Part shown: positions 23,160 to 35,275 of the stretch, piece after piece
How the letters are laid out: each line of letters starts with the position of its first letter
Position numbering within the stretch: the stretch's first letter is position 1
Assembly: GCA_001414345.1 (NCBI GenBank)
Contig: LLCB01000358.1
Coordinates: 1-55,036, forward strand
DNA: 55,036 nucleotides
Direction of reading: 5' to 3'
Source: Hymenoscyphus infarciens
Lineage: Eukaryota > Ascomycota > Leotiomycetes > Helotiales > Helotiaceae
The notes under the pieces: generated by a model
Told to the model about the DNA's origin: nothing
The model's database searches: none
Seen by the model: the letters and a program-made list of their open reading frames with translations, nothing else
Program-made: the position numbers and the translations under genes

Positions 23160-26100
23160 GGTGGGTATGAAGTAATATAATGAGAGTGGGTTTGGGGGTA
23201 TTCTTAGAGGGGTGTTTAGAGAGTGTTGGATTGTATTTCGGAGAGGCGTTAATAGAGAGTTCTGGCATGGTCTTTAGATGTCACTGGTAAACGGGACTAC
23301 TTTGCCAAACTGCGTTGTCAACCTTGAAATCGGTGAGAATTCTTCCACGTTGTTTTGAGTTGATTGTTTGAATTGAACTAGAGTTGTTGGAAAGAAATAT
23401 CTGAAACTCCAGCTTGGGGTTGGAAATGGGGAAGAGAGGATATAAACCGCAATGATAGAGAAGTGAAGTATTTTCTACAGATTAGAAAAACCACGCCGAT
23501 GGAGACACATCAGCTTCTACGTCGATGTAGCCACAACTACTAGTTTAAAAGTTGTAAGATTTGGTACACTTCAAGACAGCTCTAGGAATCGGCTAGATTC
23601 TTCGTTGTATTGTTACGATTTTCTTTGGTCTCGTGATACGCCGTGATAAAGTGTAAAGAGTGAGCTTTGTTAGCCTCTTTTTATTGCCCCTAGAGAGTAT
23701 GTTTTTGGAAATTTTGCCGCACCTTCGCAAATCTCATCATGCGTTTTCTCTTATTCTTATAATAAGCTTTATGATATAGATATGAGAGTTGTCATGAGAA
23801 TGTGATAGCCTCTTATGAGCGCACGGAACTTTGGTTCTAGGTGTAGAAATCTTGAACAAGAAGTCTTACCATATATGTCGGTCTTACTTCGTCTCTTGAA
23901 GACTTTTATATATATAATCAAGGTGGCATTTGATGTCCTAAGAGGAGGTTTGTTGTCGCTTTTATAGTCTATCGCAGGCTAGGCTTAAAAGGTGTAAGAG
24001 CGGTGAGGTGTTTAAGTTGTGGTTATGATGAAACTGGAGAGTGCAGCCAAACAGAGAATACAAGATTGTCAGCTTGGAAGAAAACAGTACATTAGAGTAG
24101 TAGGAATTTGTGCTTTTACGTGAGCCACAATCTCTTTTATAATTGAAGTGATGTTTTCAGAAGAATGAGAATATTATTATCTGAACACTCGTTATACGGG
24201 GGCAACCTCGAGCCGCAAGGAGGACATCTTGACTTAAGCTTGGTCCCTGTGAAAGCTAGGAAGCCGACTTATTTCTGTATAGTTCTACCACTTAGTTGAA
24301 AGCACCAGTGATTGTGACCGCGGAGAATGAAGTAGGTTCCTTTGGGTGGACAATAGGTTGTATCAACGTTTAGTAAAGAATAGAAACTCACTGCTCAACT
24401 TTCCAGGACTCGCGATAACTAAATTTATGAAGTACTTTGCTCTAAATATAATAAATTTAAACGAAACAAGTAGAACTTAGTAATCTGAACCATCGTAATC
24501 GTAGACGTGGAGGGTTCTCATTTACTAGCCTTTGCAAGAGTAGAGAGCAGGTGCTTTCAAGGAATTATCTTTGATTGAGGAATCGTTCCGCGTGTACACT
24601 TGCTACATTCCTCTGTTATAGATAATTCCTGATTTAAAATCACCTAAGCTCGCGCTTTTAGAAAAGAGGAGCGCGCTAGGCCTGCGATTAAAACCACCCT
24701 TTGTGCTATACAATTTGTAGCATGTGTCAACATGCTAGTCGCCGCTTTTATTCAATATCGTCCACTGAGGAAAATGGAAGAGAAGAAATCGAGCATGGCT
24801 CAAGGATACACCAAACAATACCACAATCCGGGTACCAGTAAACAAGATATACCAGCTATAAATAAAACGAGAATCTCCAGAAGCCGTAGAAACAACGAGG
24901 CGAAAGACGTGGGGCAGAGTCCAATTGCAACAAGGAGTTTCCTTTTTAACAACCCCCTCTTTTTCCCCCTTTTCTCGGTCCCTAGGGAGTCTATCATCCG
25001 GATTGCGAATTACCAATGCTTGGAGCGATATGGACAAGAAGAGGAAACATCAGAAGAAACCAAAAGAAGGAACTGCAGCCTGGTCTCAGACCACTAGATC
25101 CGATGAAAAATGGCATAAGGTAAAAAGGTAAAGAGGAAAATCAAAACATCGGCATGCTCTAGAGTCATCCGAAAAGGCTCGAAGGCGGTGTAGCTGCTTC
25201 AACACTTGTGAATGGTGGAATCGGTTCAAGCCTCAAGGTCACCAGTCAATGTGTAACATCTGATAGCCCGATACTCTTGACTTTAACTTTAGAAACAGAA
25301 ATATTGCGGGTGACGTACCCTGGGTATGTCAACACGAGGCAGGCTGAAGAGGAGGGAGGATGGTGGGTGGTGTGAGTGGTTGATGAGAGTGTGCGTCTCA
25401 GGTTTGGAAGCCCCTGCATGGGTGGTGGGAAATCCCTTGTCGCATGTGCCACCCTTGATACCCTGTCTCCTGTCTCCCGTCTCCCGTCTCCCGCGAAAGA
25501 GGCCCCCAACTTCCTGATTTGGATGTTTTGGATGTTGGATTTCCATGTTTGTTGTTGCAGGTAGAGATGCTGTGTTGAGAACTTGAGAGAGGTTTTGGTT
25601 AGGCTGCTTTTTACTACTGGTGCACCACCCCTTTTTGGAACTTTATTCTCCACACGAAATCACACCCACGAAGTACAATATTTTGATAGCGGGTAAAGTC
25701 GTATTGTTTGTCAACCTCTGTCTAACGAGAGACATTCAGTCTTGTGCTGGGTTACACGTGTGAGGTGGATGTGACGGGAGGTGACTAAGGTATGGATGAG
25801 TAGATTAATCACGTGAGGTTGTCTGGTGTTGATGTAATACGGTAACTGTTGAGGTGTATGTATGTGGGAAAGGCACAGTCGGAGTACACGTATACGCACC
25901 TATCGAAAGGGTTTCAAACAGGAAGATAATAAGCTTAAATACTGGTTGAGGTATATCAGCTTCTGGATGACTACTCGATAGACACACGAGGGAACATCAT
26001 AAGATGTATTACTTCTACTCGTATAGTACGGATTGAGGAAGATCAGGATCAGAGCGAAGGCCAGGGAACCCTTCTGCAACTCATCCTCCTCCCCTTATGC

Positions 26101-27421
26101 AAATCTACTCATTCGGTTGGAAAAAGGAGAACTCGCTATCCGCTTCTTCATGCGTCTTCAGCCGGGCCCGGCTTCTTGCCTGCAAGTCATCAAAAGCCAT
26201 GCCACGCCATGCCGACCATGCTCCAATGCAAGACATGAATTGTACCGAGTGTGGTGAGCATGTCACCTGCTATTTTATAACTTCATGCTGTATATGTATA
26301 GGTATGTATAGGTAGTCTTCGAGACTTGAAGTTGTTGGATAGTTTTCGTAGTACTCGAGTATTCTTGTTGTAAATGTAAATATTGGGTGGTGTTGACTAT
26401 TGAATTGATCTGTAACCGGCGTTTGGCGGGACGCTGTAAGCGCACTTCTACCCAAGCTAAGTTACAGCTTAGTCTTACTGGTCGCCTTCTACCTTTCTCC
26501 ACCGCCCCTTCCGCCCCTTCCCCTTCCCCTTCCCCTTCCCCTTCCCGCTGTTCCTCTTTAGGTAAGACGCTTGTACTTACGGCTCCACTTGCGCTACGCT
26601 ACCTACTGTACGCTACCGATTCTGCAACTCCACTTTCCGCTCTCGCCAAGCTGAAGCTGAGGGTGGGTGGAGGGTTGACGACCAACATTGGATCTTTCTC
26701 CATTTTCACCATCTCGACGTCTCTCAACACCACCGCCCCAAATTATATCCCAAACTCAATCTCAACCAACCCACAACCGAACGACTCTTCGAACGACTAA
26801 TTCCCCACCTCCTGCAAGCAAATCAACCCCCCCAACCCCCCAACCCACCGTCGTCCTCACCGCTTGCGAGTTGTCCAGAGTTGGAAGATTGAAACATTTG
26901 GGTCGATTGGCAACACGATGGGTGTGTAACCGGGTCCGAACATACAACAACCAACGAGCGAACACCTCACCACCTTTTCCTCCCTCACCTCCTTCGCCTC
27001 GTCTCATGGTACATCTTCAGCCGATCTCTCTACATTCACTCAAAATTGCGGAGTTGCTGCGATAATCAGGTGCCACCAAATCTGAAAGCATCCGCACCAC
27101 CATTCACCATTCACCTACCGCTTCCTCAACTCCCACCACGCTCACTTACGAAACACGTCAAAGAAACCCCGAACAACCGACTCCAATTATCACCTCCAAC
27201 CCAATTCGCGACCGCGTCGGACCATTGTACATATTGATGATTGCGACCTCGGCCACGCCAGCGTCCGTCCCATACGCTCCCGCGACCTGCGATTTGAAAA
27301 CAATCTAGGTGAATAGGCTTTGATACCATACCGCCCGATCTTACGAGCCATCTCTGCAAACCGGTCTTTGCGGCAGACAGCTTCTACCTCGAAGCACCCA
27401 AAACCCAAAAGAAAAGGAATC
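23160..27421. other. Long gene-free interval
   Basis: Over 4 kb without a supported gene on either strand. Frames near 24732-25097 and 25246-25653 have low-complexity or shadow-like translations and no splice support. It contains a short (CCCCTT)n-type microsatellite near 26515-26547 and C-rich sequence at 26640-27400 that probably forms the promoter and leader of the F-box gene. An unannotated non-coding RNA cannot be excluded. Confidence 0.45.
26515..26547. repeat. CCCCTT-type microsatellite
   Basis: Tandem CCCCTT units (about five) next to CCGCCCCTTCCG copies, in the region upstream of the F-box/WD40 gene. Confidence 0.7.
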
Positions 27422-29682
27422 ATGGAGGGCTACCGGCCGCTGAGTTTGACGGAAAGGAGGGCCTCGATGGTCTGTAACAATGCCCAGGAAGACGGCGACC
27501 TTTCACCTACCTCCCGAGCAACGCTCACTCTCAATACAAATACAAATAATGTGCGGTTATCATCAAGGGTGGAAAAGATCGTGCAATCCCGCCCTCGAGG
27601 CCCGCCGACTCCAAATATGACGACTCCATCCGCCGACCCAGATTCCCCTACGCATTCGAGCCACGACCCTCCTCCACCACCAACCCCCGCCGCGAGTCCC
27701 GGTCCAGACCATCCGCAACCAGATTGGAGCGGTGCAGGAGATCAGGAGGATTTATTTCTATCCAAAGTTCGACATTACTTCAAGAACCGGTCGCCTCCCG
27801 AGCAGACGAGATTCTTGGCCGATCTGTTAAATCTGTGTACCAGCCAGCAATTGAGCTTTGTCCGGCAATACGTGGATCCCCTACTAAAGAAAGACCCTTT
27901 CACAAGTCTCCCAAATGAGATTTGTCTACGAGTATGTTTTTTTTTTTTTTTTTTTTCAGTTCCAAGGTCCCCCAACGCTAATTTCCCAACCAATAGATCC
28001 TATCCTGTATCGACGACCCCAAAGTTCTTGCCAGGGCATCTCAGGTATCACAACGATGGAGAGAACTGTTGGCCGATGATGTTACATGGATGAAATTATG
28101 TGCGAAGCACGATTACGGCAGGCGGATGTCAGAGGCTTACATCAGCACCCCTCCTTTCTCCTCACTTCGCCCTCCTCCAAATCCCGTCCATGGATACTTT
28201 GATGGAGATGCATCCAGTCCTTTCCCCGCAATCGCAATCGCCGCACCCCACATGCAAGGAAATTCCCGAAGTTTTGATAGTTCAACAAGCTCGGCTCTGT
28301 TGAGAAGACCAAATATGCGTTCGTACAAATCACATTTCAAGCAGAGATATTTGGTAGAGACGGCCTGGAGGACCGGCGGGCGCAATATTGCTAGGCACAT
28401 TACACAAGATCAAGGAGTTGTTACCAGTCTACACCTTACGTCAAAATACATCGTGGTTGCTCTCGACAATGCAAAGATTCACGTTTTCAACACGGATGGA
28501 AATGCGCAGAAGACATTGCAAGGCCATGTAATGGGTGTATGGGCGATGGTGCCTTGGGAGGATACTCTTGTTAGTGGAGGTTGCGATCGTGATGTTCGGG
28601 TTTGGGATATGTCTACTGGGTGAGTCTTCTCGCGGAGTAGTTTGATTGATGGAACTGACAAAGAAAATAGGGAGAGCTTGCATACTCTACGTGGGCATAC
28701 CTCGACGGTTCGTTGCCTAAAAATGGCCGATGCAAACACAGCAATCTCCGGTTCGAGGGACACAACATTGAGAGTATGGGACATCAAGACTGGTCTTTGC
28801 AAAAATGTTCTCGTAGGACATCAAGCCAGTGTCAGATGTTTGGAGATTGTTGGTGATATTGTGGTTTCTGGGAGTTACGACACAACTGCCAGAGTATGGA
28901 GCCTCTCCGAGGGGCGATGCCTGCGTACTCTTTCTGGTCATTTCTCGCAAATATATGCCATCGCATTTGATGGTAAACGAATTGCAACTGGTAGTTTAGA
29001 TACAAGTGTCAGGATATGGGATCCAAATAATGGGTATGTAAATTCAGGTGTCCATTGATCATAACTAACATCCAGTAGTTCTTGCCAAGCCATACTTCAG
29101 GGTCATACATCTTTAGTTGGACAGCTTCAAATGCGCGGAAACACACTCGTTACAGGAGGGTCCGATGGATCGGTTCGAGTTTGGTCCCTGGAAAAGATGG
29201 CACCAATTCACCGATTGGCTGCTCACGATAATAGTGTTACCAGTCTACAATTCGATGATACCCGCGTTGTCAGTGGAGGAAGTGATGGGCGGGTAAAGGT
29301 CTGGGATCTCAAAACTGGTCACCTCGTCCGAGAACTCACCGCCCCAGCCGATGCTGTATGGAGAGTTGCATTCGAGGATGAAAAGTGTGTCGTCATGGCT
29401 AGTCGATCGAATCGCACAATCATGGAGGTCTGGTCGTTTTCTCCGCCGGAAGAACAACTTTTCGAAAGAGACGCCTTTCTTGGAAATCGATCCCTCACTG
29501 CACCTCAACGCCCACTTAGTGCGATTGAGTATAGGTCGGGCACAACACCAGATCAGCCAATGTCGGGGTTGTTATCACAGGAAGCCGCTTACGATGGCCA
29601 TGATGTCAGTATGGCGGATGCCGGGCCTTCAACTGCACCACCTCAAGCTACAGGTCCGACATTTTTCAACGAAGAGGATTGA
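27422..29682 (+). CDS. F-box/WD40 substrate receptor of an SCF ubiquitin ligase (Cdc4/FWD-1-like)
   Basis: Exons 27422-27931, 27997-28619, 28671-29033 and 29076-29682 join in frame to 700 residues. The N-terminal 130 residues are Pro/Ser-rich and probably disordered. A helical dimerisation-like segment (FLADLLNLCTSQQLSF) precedes the F-box at about 163-205 (FTSLPNEICLR then ILSCIDDPKVLARASQVS), which binds Skp1. Seven or so WD40 repeats follow from about 310 to 590 (SGGCDRDVRVWD, SGSRDTTLRVWD, SGSYDTTARVW, TGSLDTSVRIWD, TGGSDGSVRVW, SGGSDGRVKVWD), forming the propeller that reads phosphodegrons. Architecture matches Cdc4/Fbxw7 and Neurospora FWD-1; I cannot choose between them by eye. The upstream Met at 27320 is in frame and could extend the protein. 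The first intron carries a 20-base T run. Confidence 0.93.
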
Positions 29683-30699
29683 AGGGTTTTGATCAAGACT
29701 GAACTGCTCGTTAAAGCCGTTCGAGATAACTGACTCGACTGGAGTCTCGAGTCGATACCGATCGCCGGATACAACATTGTTATATTTGGCGACGATAGGA
29801 ACTTCTACAAAATCCTAATGGAGAACAGGAACCTCGAGACCAAAGGCTGGAAAAAACAGAAGTACTCATACTCGTCACCTCCAGAATTTTCCTCGAGTTC
29901 GGTACAAAAATACACATGTCTGATTAGACATCGACATACGATTTCCCCGTTTCTTCCTCGACTCGTCTCGTCCTCCCGCCTTGTATGTTTCTTCTTTAGT
30001 CTTCAATATATCAGTGCGCATTGCATGCATTTTCCTCGGGGCGTTTTGGGGGAAAGCATATGCCCATTTTTCTTGTTTCTTGTTTCTTGCTTGCCTGATA
30101 CCACGGATGGATGAGATGAGGGTGTAGGTACGATAATACGAAGTGAAAGTGGTTAGAAATTCTGCTTGTTTTTTTGCATTGCTTTGTGTTGTCTGTGTCT
30201 GTCTGTTTATGGTAGAATATGGGGAATTTGGGATTTGTTAAGGTTCGGGTCTCGGACTGGATGGATGGGATCGGGAGGGGGTTTTTGTCTTTGGGGGTGG
30301 GGTTGCATGGCGCTTTTGTTGATTTATATCATCCTCCTTTTTTTCTTGCTTGGAAGTAGAGAGAGGGCAATGAGATGGAGAAGAGAAAGAGGGGGCGCAA
30401 GATGATCCTTTGCTTGCCCTTGGTTGGGGTGTGTTGGGGCAAAGAGGAGAGAGGGCGAGTAGCAGAGTTGACATATTAGAGTGATGGAATGGAAGAGCTT
30501 TACTTCTGCCTGCTGTTTAATGTGATGTGATCTAATGTGGGGTGTGGATATTCGGGCGAGGCCTGAGAGATTAGGCGGGAGGTTTGTGGGATAGAGAGAG
30601 CGTTGTATGATGTTGAAAAGTAGGTTCTCCTCGCTCTTTTCTCACTTGGAGAGAGAGAGAGGAATTGAAGCGATTTAGCTTTAGCGGGGTGGCGAGTAA
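29683..30699. other. 3' flank of the F-box gene
   Basis: No supported gene. G-rich and T-rich low-complexity sequence (30200-30480) and a GA run near 30648. Confidence 0.4.
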
Positions 30700-31370
30700 G
30701 CCATGGTTTCCTCGTGAGGTTTTGGCCCTCAATCTGTGGGTCGAGTTCGTTGTGGTCGATGGCTTACTCGACATTTGTTGGCTCACTTGATATTTGTTTA
30801 GCTTACTCGGCATTTATTAGCTCACTTGATATTTGTTAGCTCAATCCATAGTCACCAGCTTACCCACAACATGTTTTTTGGCCCCCATACATTATGCTTG
30901 GGTTACTTGGTTTTTGATTACGCGCAATATCTTTTTAGACCTCACCCTGGGATTGAGCTACCTGTGCATCAGTAGTTTACTCGTGCTATTTTTAGCCCCC
31001 AATTAATTAGTTGGGTGAGTAGGCTTTGGGTTACTTGACATTTGTTGGCTTACTGGGTGTTTGATGGCTTACTTGGTAATCACTAGCTTACTCGGTAATT
31101 ACTTGCTTACTAGTACTGGCAACTTCTTCTTGGCCCCTAAAAGCTATGGTTTACTCGATAGTTACGAGCTTACTTGCAACTTCGTTTTTTTCACCCCCAG
31201 GTCGAGTATGCCACGAGTTACTCGTGAGTAAGCTGCTAATTAAGTTGCGAGTAAGCTACCAAGTAAGCTATGGCTCACTCGTAACTTCTTTTTGGGTCCC
31301 AAATATGAGGCTTGGGTTGCTTGATATTTAACGGCTTACTCGCCACTCATTGTGTTCAAAAGTGAGTAGA
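30700..31370. repeat. Degenerate minisatellite of TTACTCG-containing units
   Basis: About 16 copies of GCTTACTCG-like words (TTACTCG, TTACTTG, TCACTTG) recur every 18-40 bases, many followed by RTATTTGTTRGCT. The reverse complement CGAGTAAGCT also occurs (near 31220-31275), so the unit is present in both orientations. No frame is kept. Origin unknown. Confidence 0.7.
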
Positions 31371-31503
31371 GGAGCCCTTGGATACTGTGAACAAAATGTC
31401 AAGAGGATAAATCGAGAGCTAGGATTCTTGGGATGCCGATGGATATTTATGGGACGTCCATGATACATGCTACGCTAAACCTATTCGAGCTCCTCCCATC
31501 TTA

Positions 31504-33170
31504 TCACCTAGCCATAGGATCCAAATCATCCAACCCATAAGCAAGACCAGTCCACACACCCCCAAAAAGCACCACGTAATTGATTTCATTCAATGGTGTA
31601 AAAGATAGATCCCGATCCATCATTCTCAATTCTGGTCTTTGGACAGCTGGAGATGTGGTTCTTAGTTGGAGAGCTTTTTCCTCTGTGGGATTTCCTCGGT
31701 GGACGTGTAACCCCTTTGGTCTTCGTGAGCCACGGTTTGCTCGGCTGATGGCTCCAGGTTGGAGGGCCTTTGGTTTTGGGGAAGAGTTGGCGGGGGAGGA
31801 GAGGGAGAGGCAGGTTGGGCAGGTGTATGGAGTGATCGGAGGCTGTGGATTAAATTCGGTGTCTATACATTCTGAGTGTCGCCAGACACAACAAATGGCA
31901 CAAGATACTCCATCACGTTCGTCACTCTTTCCACAGCATGGAATCGATATTTCGCGGTGACGAATTTTCATGTTCGGGAGTTGCGGAAGTGAGTAAGGTG
32001 AGTAATACCATTCCTCAACCATGAAAGAAGCTTGCGCAAATGAGATGAGATCATAAGATCGTACTACGTTGAGAACAAGGTCAAGAAGTTCCGTGGGAAG
32101 AGAAAATTTTGATTCTTCTCTTGCGGCTCGGGTCTTCCTCTTTGAATTGGTGTGTCGAGAAGTGAGAAGAGAAGTCAAAACTCGAAATCCAGGTGAACAT
32201 TCTTTTGCCGAGGATGAAGTGAGGAATGGGAAGGTCCTGGAGCATCGCGGTTTACTTTTTGAGAGTTGTAGAAAAGCGATCTCCTCCATTGAAAGGAAAA
32301 TACAATCCACTCCCATGCCCCCTTCTTTGAATTCGCCCACGAATTCCTTCACTTGTGTTATAGAGGCCGATATAGAGGGTTGTCCTAGGATCTCGCATAA
32401 AACAACGAGAAAACCATGGAACCAGTACATGTTCGTGGAAGGACTCTCCCAAGCAGGAAAATCCACGGCCCCCAATGGCAGCTTCACCTTCTCGCCTTCT
32501 GTGGTGATTTCAAAATCCCAAGCTGCCAGACGCAGGAAGGCGCTACACAACCTGCGGAATGAGATCGATGAATGAGATGGCCAGATCGTGCGGTCGTCGA
32601 TGAAGAATTTCCATTGGTAGGTGAAGTCTGTAAACATACGATATTGGAGTTCGTTCATCATGGTTGGTTGACCACTTTCAAATTCCCAATGTTCAAGCTC
32701 ATACTCAAATTCTTTTACTTCTCCTGTTTGCTCGACGGCGAATTCGAGTGGATTGCTGCCATTTTGCAACAGAGCCAGCCGGCTCAAGTCCGAGGCTTCG
32801 TTGATTGAGCTAAGACTGAGACATCTCATGTACAATGTCGTATCGGGGGATTCGTCATCTTCTTCATTGTGCCAGAAGGAAATAGTCAACTGTGCTGAAT
32901 CAAGATCCAACGTGTACACGTAACTTAAATTGTGTCTCAGCGGGAGGGGAAACGGAATTGGAATGGCTTTATCCAATTCTCGCATGTCAACGCCGTCTTG
33001 AAATTTCTTCAACATCTTATATATTGGTTTTTCCTCAGGAGAGAAAATACGGCCACGGTCTTCGTGGATTTGGTACCACTGGCCTGAAAGACAATTAGCG
33101 GTAGAGATTTAACTCGGTTGAAAGACAACTTACCACCCGCGAGGACATTCCAAAACCCCCGATAGACCAT
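31504..33170 (-). CDS. PHD-finger protein of unknown function
   Basis: Two exons on the minus strand (33170-33134 and 33083-31504) join in frame to 538 residues, starting VYRGFWNVLAGGQWYQIHEDRG. The first 250 residues form a domain I do not recognise (PFPLPLRHNLSYVYTLDLD, WKFFIDDRTIWP). Around residues 395-440 lies a zinc-finger pattern PCCGKSDERDGVSCAICCVW followed by RHSECID and YTCPTC, matching the C4-H-C3 order of a PHD finger, although the first Cys pair is adjacent (CC) rather than C-x2-C. PHD fingers usually read histone H3 tails; here the fused domain and lack of other chromatin motifs leave the role open. A basic stretch (RANRGSRRPKG) follows. Typical of fungal-specific hypotheticals. 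Confidence 0.75.
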
Positions 33171-34261
33171 GATGATAAAACATGGAGTAATGCTTTTCGT
33201 GAATCAAAGTGTGTTGCAGGTTGAAGTGAAAGTTCGCGCCGGGCTGGTAGCAAGCGCGCGCTTACACACCTCAAGTCTTAGCGCTGGCTCGCTGGCTTTT
33301 GACCTACCACTTGAAACAATCAACTTCCGGGAGGATGAAAGTCAATTTGAAATTCATTTTGTACTATAGTAATGGCGATCAATTCCAAAGGTCGTGAAAT
33401 ATCGCGGACTATGGCTGGTTTTGCTAATTCCACTGAATTAATGAGTAATTATAGTTCTTATTCATTAGGTCATTCGTAAATATTAGTGAGTTAATTAGTA
33501 AAGGGGACCTTGGCAGCACTTTTCTAGGCAGTACTAAAATATATTTGACCTGGCTTAGGTATATACATAATTAAAACTACGAGATGTATTTAGGTCTCAT
33601 AGGTATACAACCCGATGCTTCTATTATTTCTAAACATTTAGTGGGGATTCAGTCTCCTTATAGATGACAACAAATAATGGATCTTCGTAACTCCAAGGCT
33701 TCAATTCTTCATTCGTAGTTGTCGAAAGTGCCATTCATGAATATATTTGAGGGCCCTACGAATCAGGGAATGTTCCTGAATATCAGCCAGGGGAATTTTA
33801 CTTGAACAAACCTAGTGACATTGGAATTTCTTGAAAGTGGGATTGGTCATATAAATAGGCGCGCGCATGGTATATGTTTTGATGCACGTTAGAGCCTCTT
33901 TGGAGTATACGCGCTGAAGAACAGGTTCCGGCCAACATTGCGGCTGCTTGAGGTTGTTGGTTATGAAGAACGGCAAGAATATCCCGGGACCAACCCCTCT
34001 CAATCATGTCTAAAAGTCAGTCAGGTACTCCCAAGTCTGCTTCAATCTCCAAAGCAACTTTCCAATCATTTATTTCACCTTCTTACAAAACTTATTAGAA
34101 CCACTTGAAAACAATTTTCCACATTCCAATCACTTCAACCACCAACCACTTCTCTACCGATATATATCTATATTTACACAAAGCGGCTTGAACATAAACT
34201 TCTGGTAAGCCACATGAAGATCGTCTTTTCCCTCTAATTTACTGACGGACCTTTAGTCACA
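33171..34261. other. Intergenic, no supported gene
   Basis: AT-rich from 33420 to 33780. No coding frame with motif or splice support. Confidence 0.4.
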
Positions 34262-34796
34262 ATGGCCCAAAGCTACATCTCAATTCCTATTCTGGATGAA
34301 CTTGTTGAAATCGTCGTCAACGAATCTCTCCCTGAAGATTCTGTGAAGGCAGTGGGAGCGGGAATGCTATTTCCCACTCTTGACTGGCTTCAGCGTGGTC
34401 CCTGAACAAAATCGCAATAACCGTTATCCTGATCTTATCGTGCTTCGAATTCAGCGTCGTTTCCCAGGCGACAGGAGCCTCGTGGATCATACTCTTGCTG
34501 AAGCGAAAAAGGCAACCGATCCCTGGACCAACTTGTCGAGGCACTGGACGGTGCCAATACCGAGTTTGGACGCTGCTGAGCACTACTTTTTCGCGGCAGT
34601 GAACTTAGATTTTACGAAATTCACCAAAACTTTCCCGAGAACCATAAGCTCATTCAATGGGCAGACGCTGGAGATCCTGCTTCTAAAGCATACCATATTC
34701 GCCACGATGCACCAGCTATCGACCGGTTGCTACGCTTCATGGCCCAGACAAATGAACCCCCTCCACGACAATTTCGAGGCTAGTCTAAGATGGTAA
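34262..34796 (+). pseudogene. Broken small gene with PD-(D/E)XK-like motif
   Basis: ATG at 34262 opens AQSYISIPILDELVEIVVNE and runs about 47 codons to a stop near 34404. An overlapping second frame (34380-34796, 138 residues) contains RYPDLIVLRIQ and, about 20 residues later, LAEAKKATDPW. The spacing PD...EAK resembles the catalytic pattern of PD-(D/E)XK nuclease-like fungal hypotheticals. No intron phase joins the two frames, so I read it as one small gene with a frameshift. The nuclease link is a motif-level inference only. Confidence 0.4.
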
Positions 34797-35275
34797 CTTC
34801 GCCTCCTCCCTTTCGCTTTGCTTCATACTTACAAAAGGAAAGGTCGTGATATTTTCAAAGAAGCCTGCCGGCAGGGTTTACCCAGGAAGAGAACGAATGA
34901 CAAGTCGAAGTTCCTTTCGGATGTATTTATAGAAAACAAGATGTGTTTATACTTTTCCGTCAACAGATTGTGCTTTATACACAATTGAGTTGACGTTATG
35001 TAAGGCAGAGTGCAATCTGAAAAGTGGACTACAAAGTGTGAATAAAGGATCGGATAATCGACAAAAGAAAGTCTCCCTACCATATATTTAGAAACATAAA
35101 ATCAACATCAAGCTAGCAAGCATGCTTGTATTTCTGTACTTTCAGTTCAGCCTCCCAAGCTTTAATTATCAATAGTATACAGATTTCTCCTCCCCCAACC
35201 CATTTGTCTACCCTTCAAATCAAAACAAGCTCATCCCCCATGCCATGTTAATCCCCCAAAATTAAATTACCACAT
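34797..35275. other. Intergenic
   Basis: No gene seen. It includes the 3' untranslated region of the minus-strand PDH gene on its right. Confidence 0.4.

Noticed and set aside
25246..25653. Minus-strand frame of 135 codons
   Set aside because: Composition and overlapping frames on both strands suggest chance; repeated CCCGTCTCC-like sequence underlies it.
32069..32575. Plus-strand frame of 168 codons
   Set aside because: Antisense to the PHD-finger gene, whose frame is longer and has motifs and an intron-supported start.
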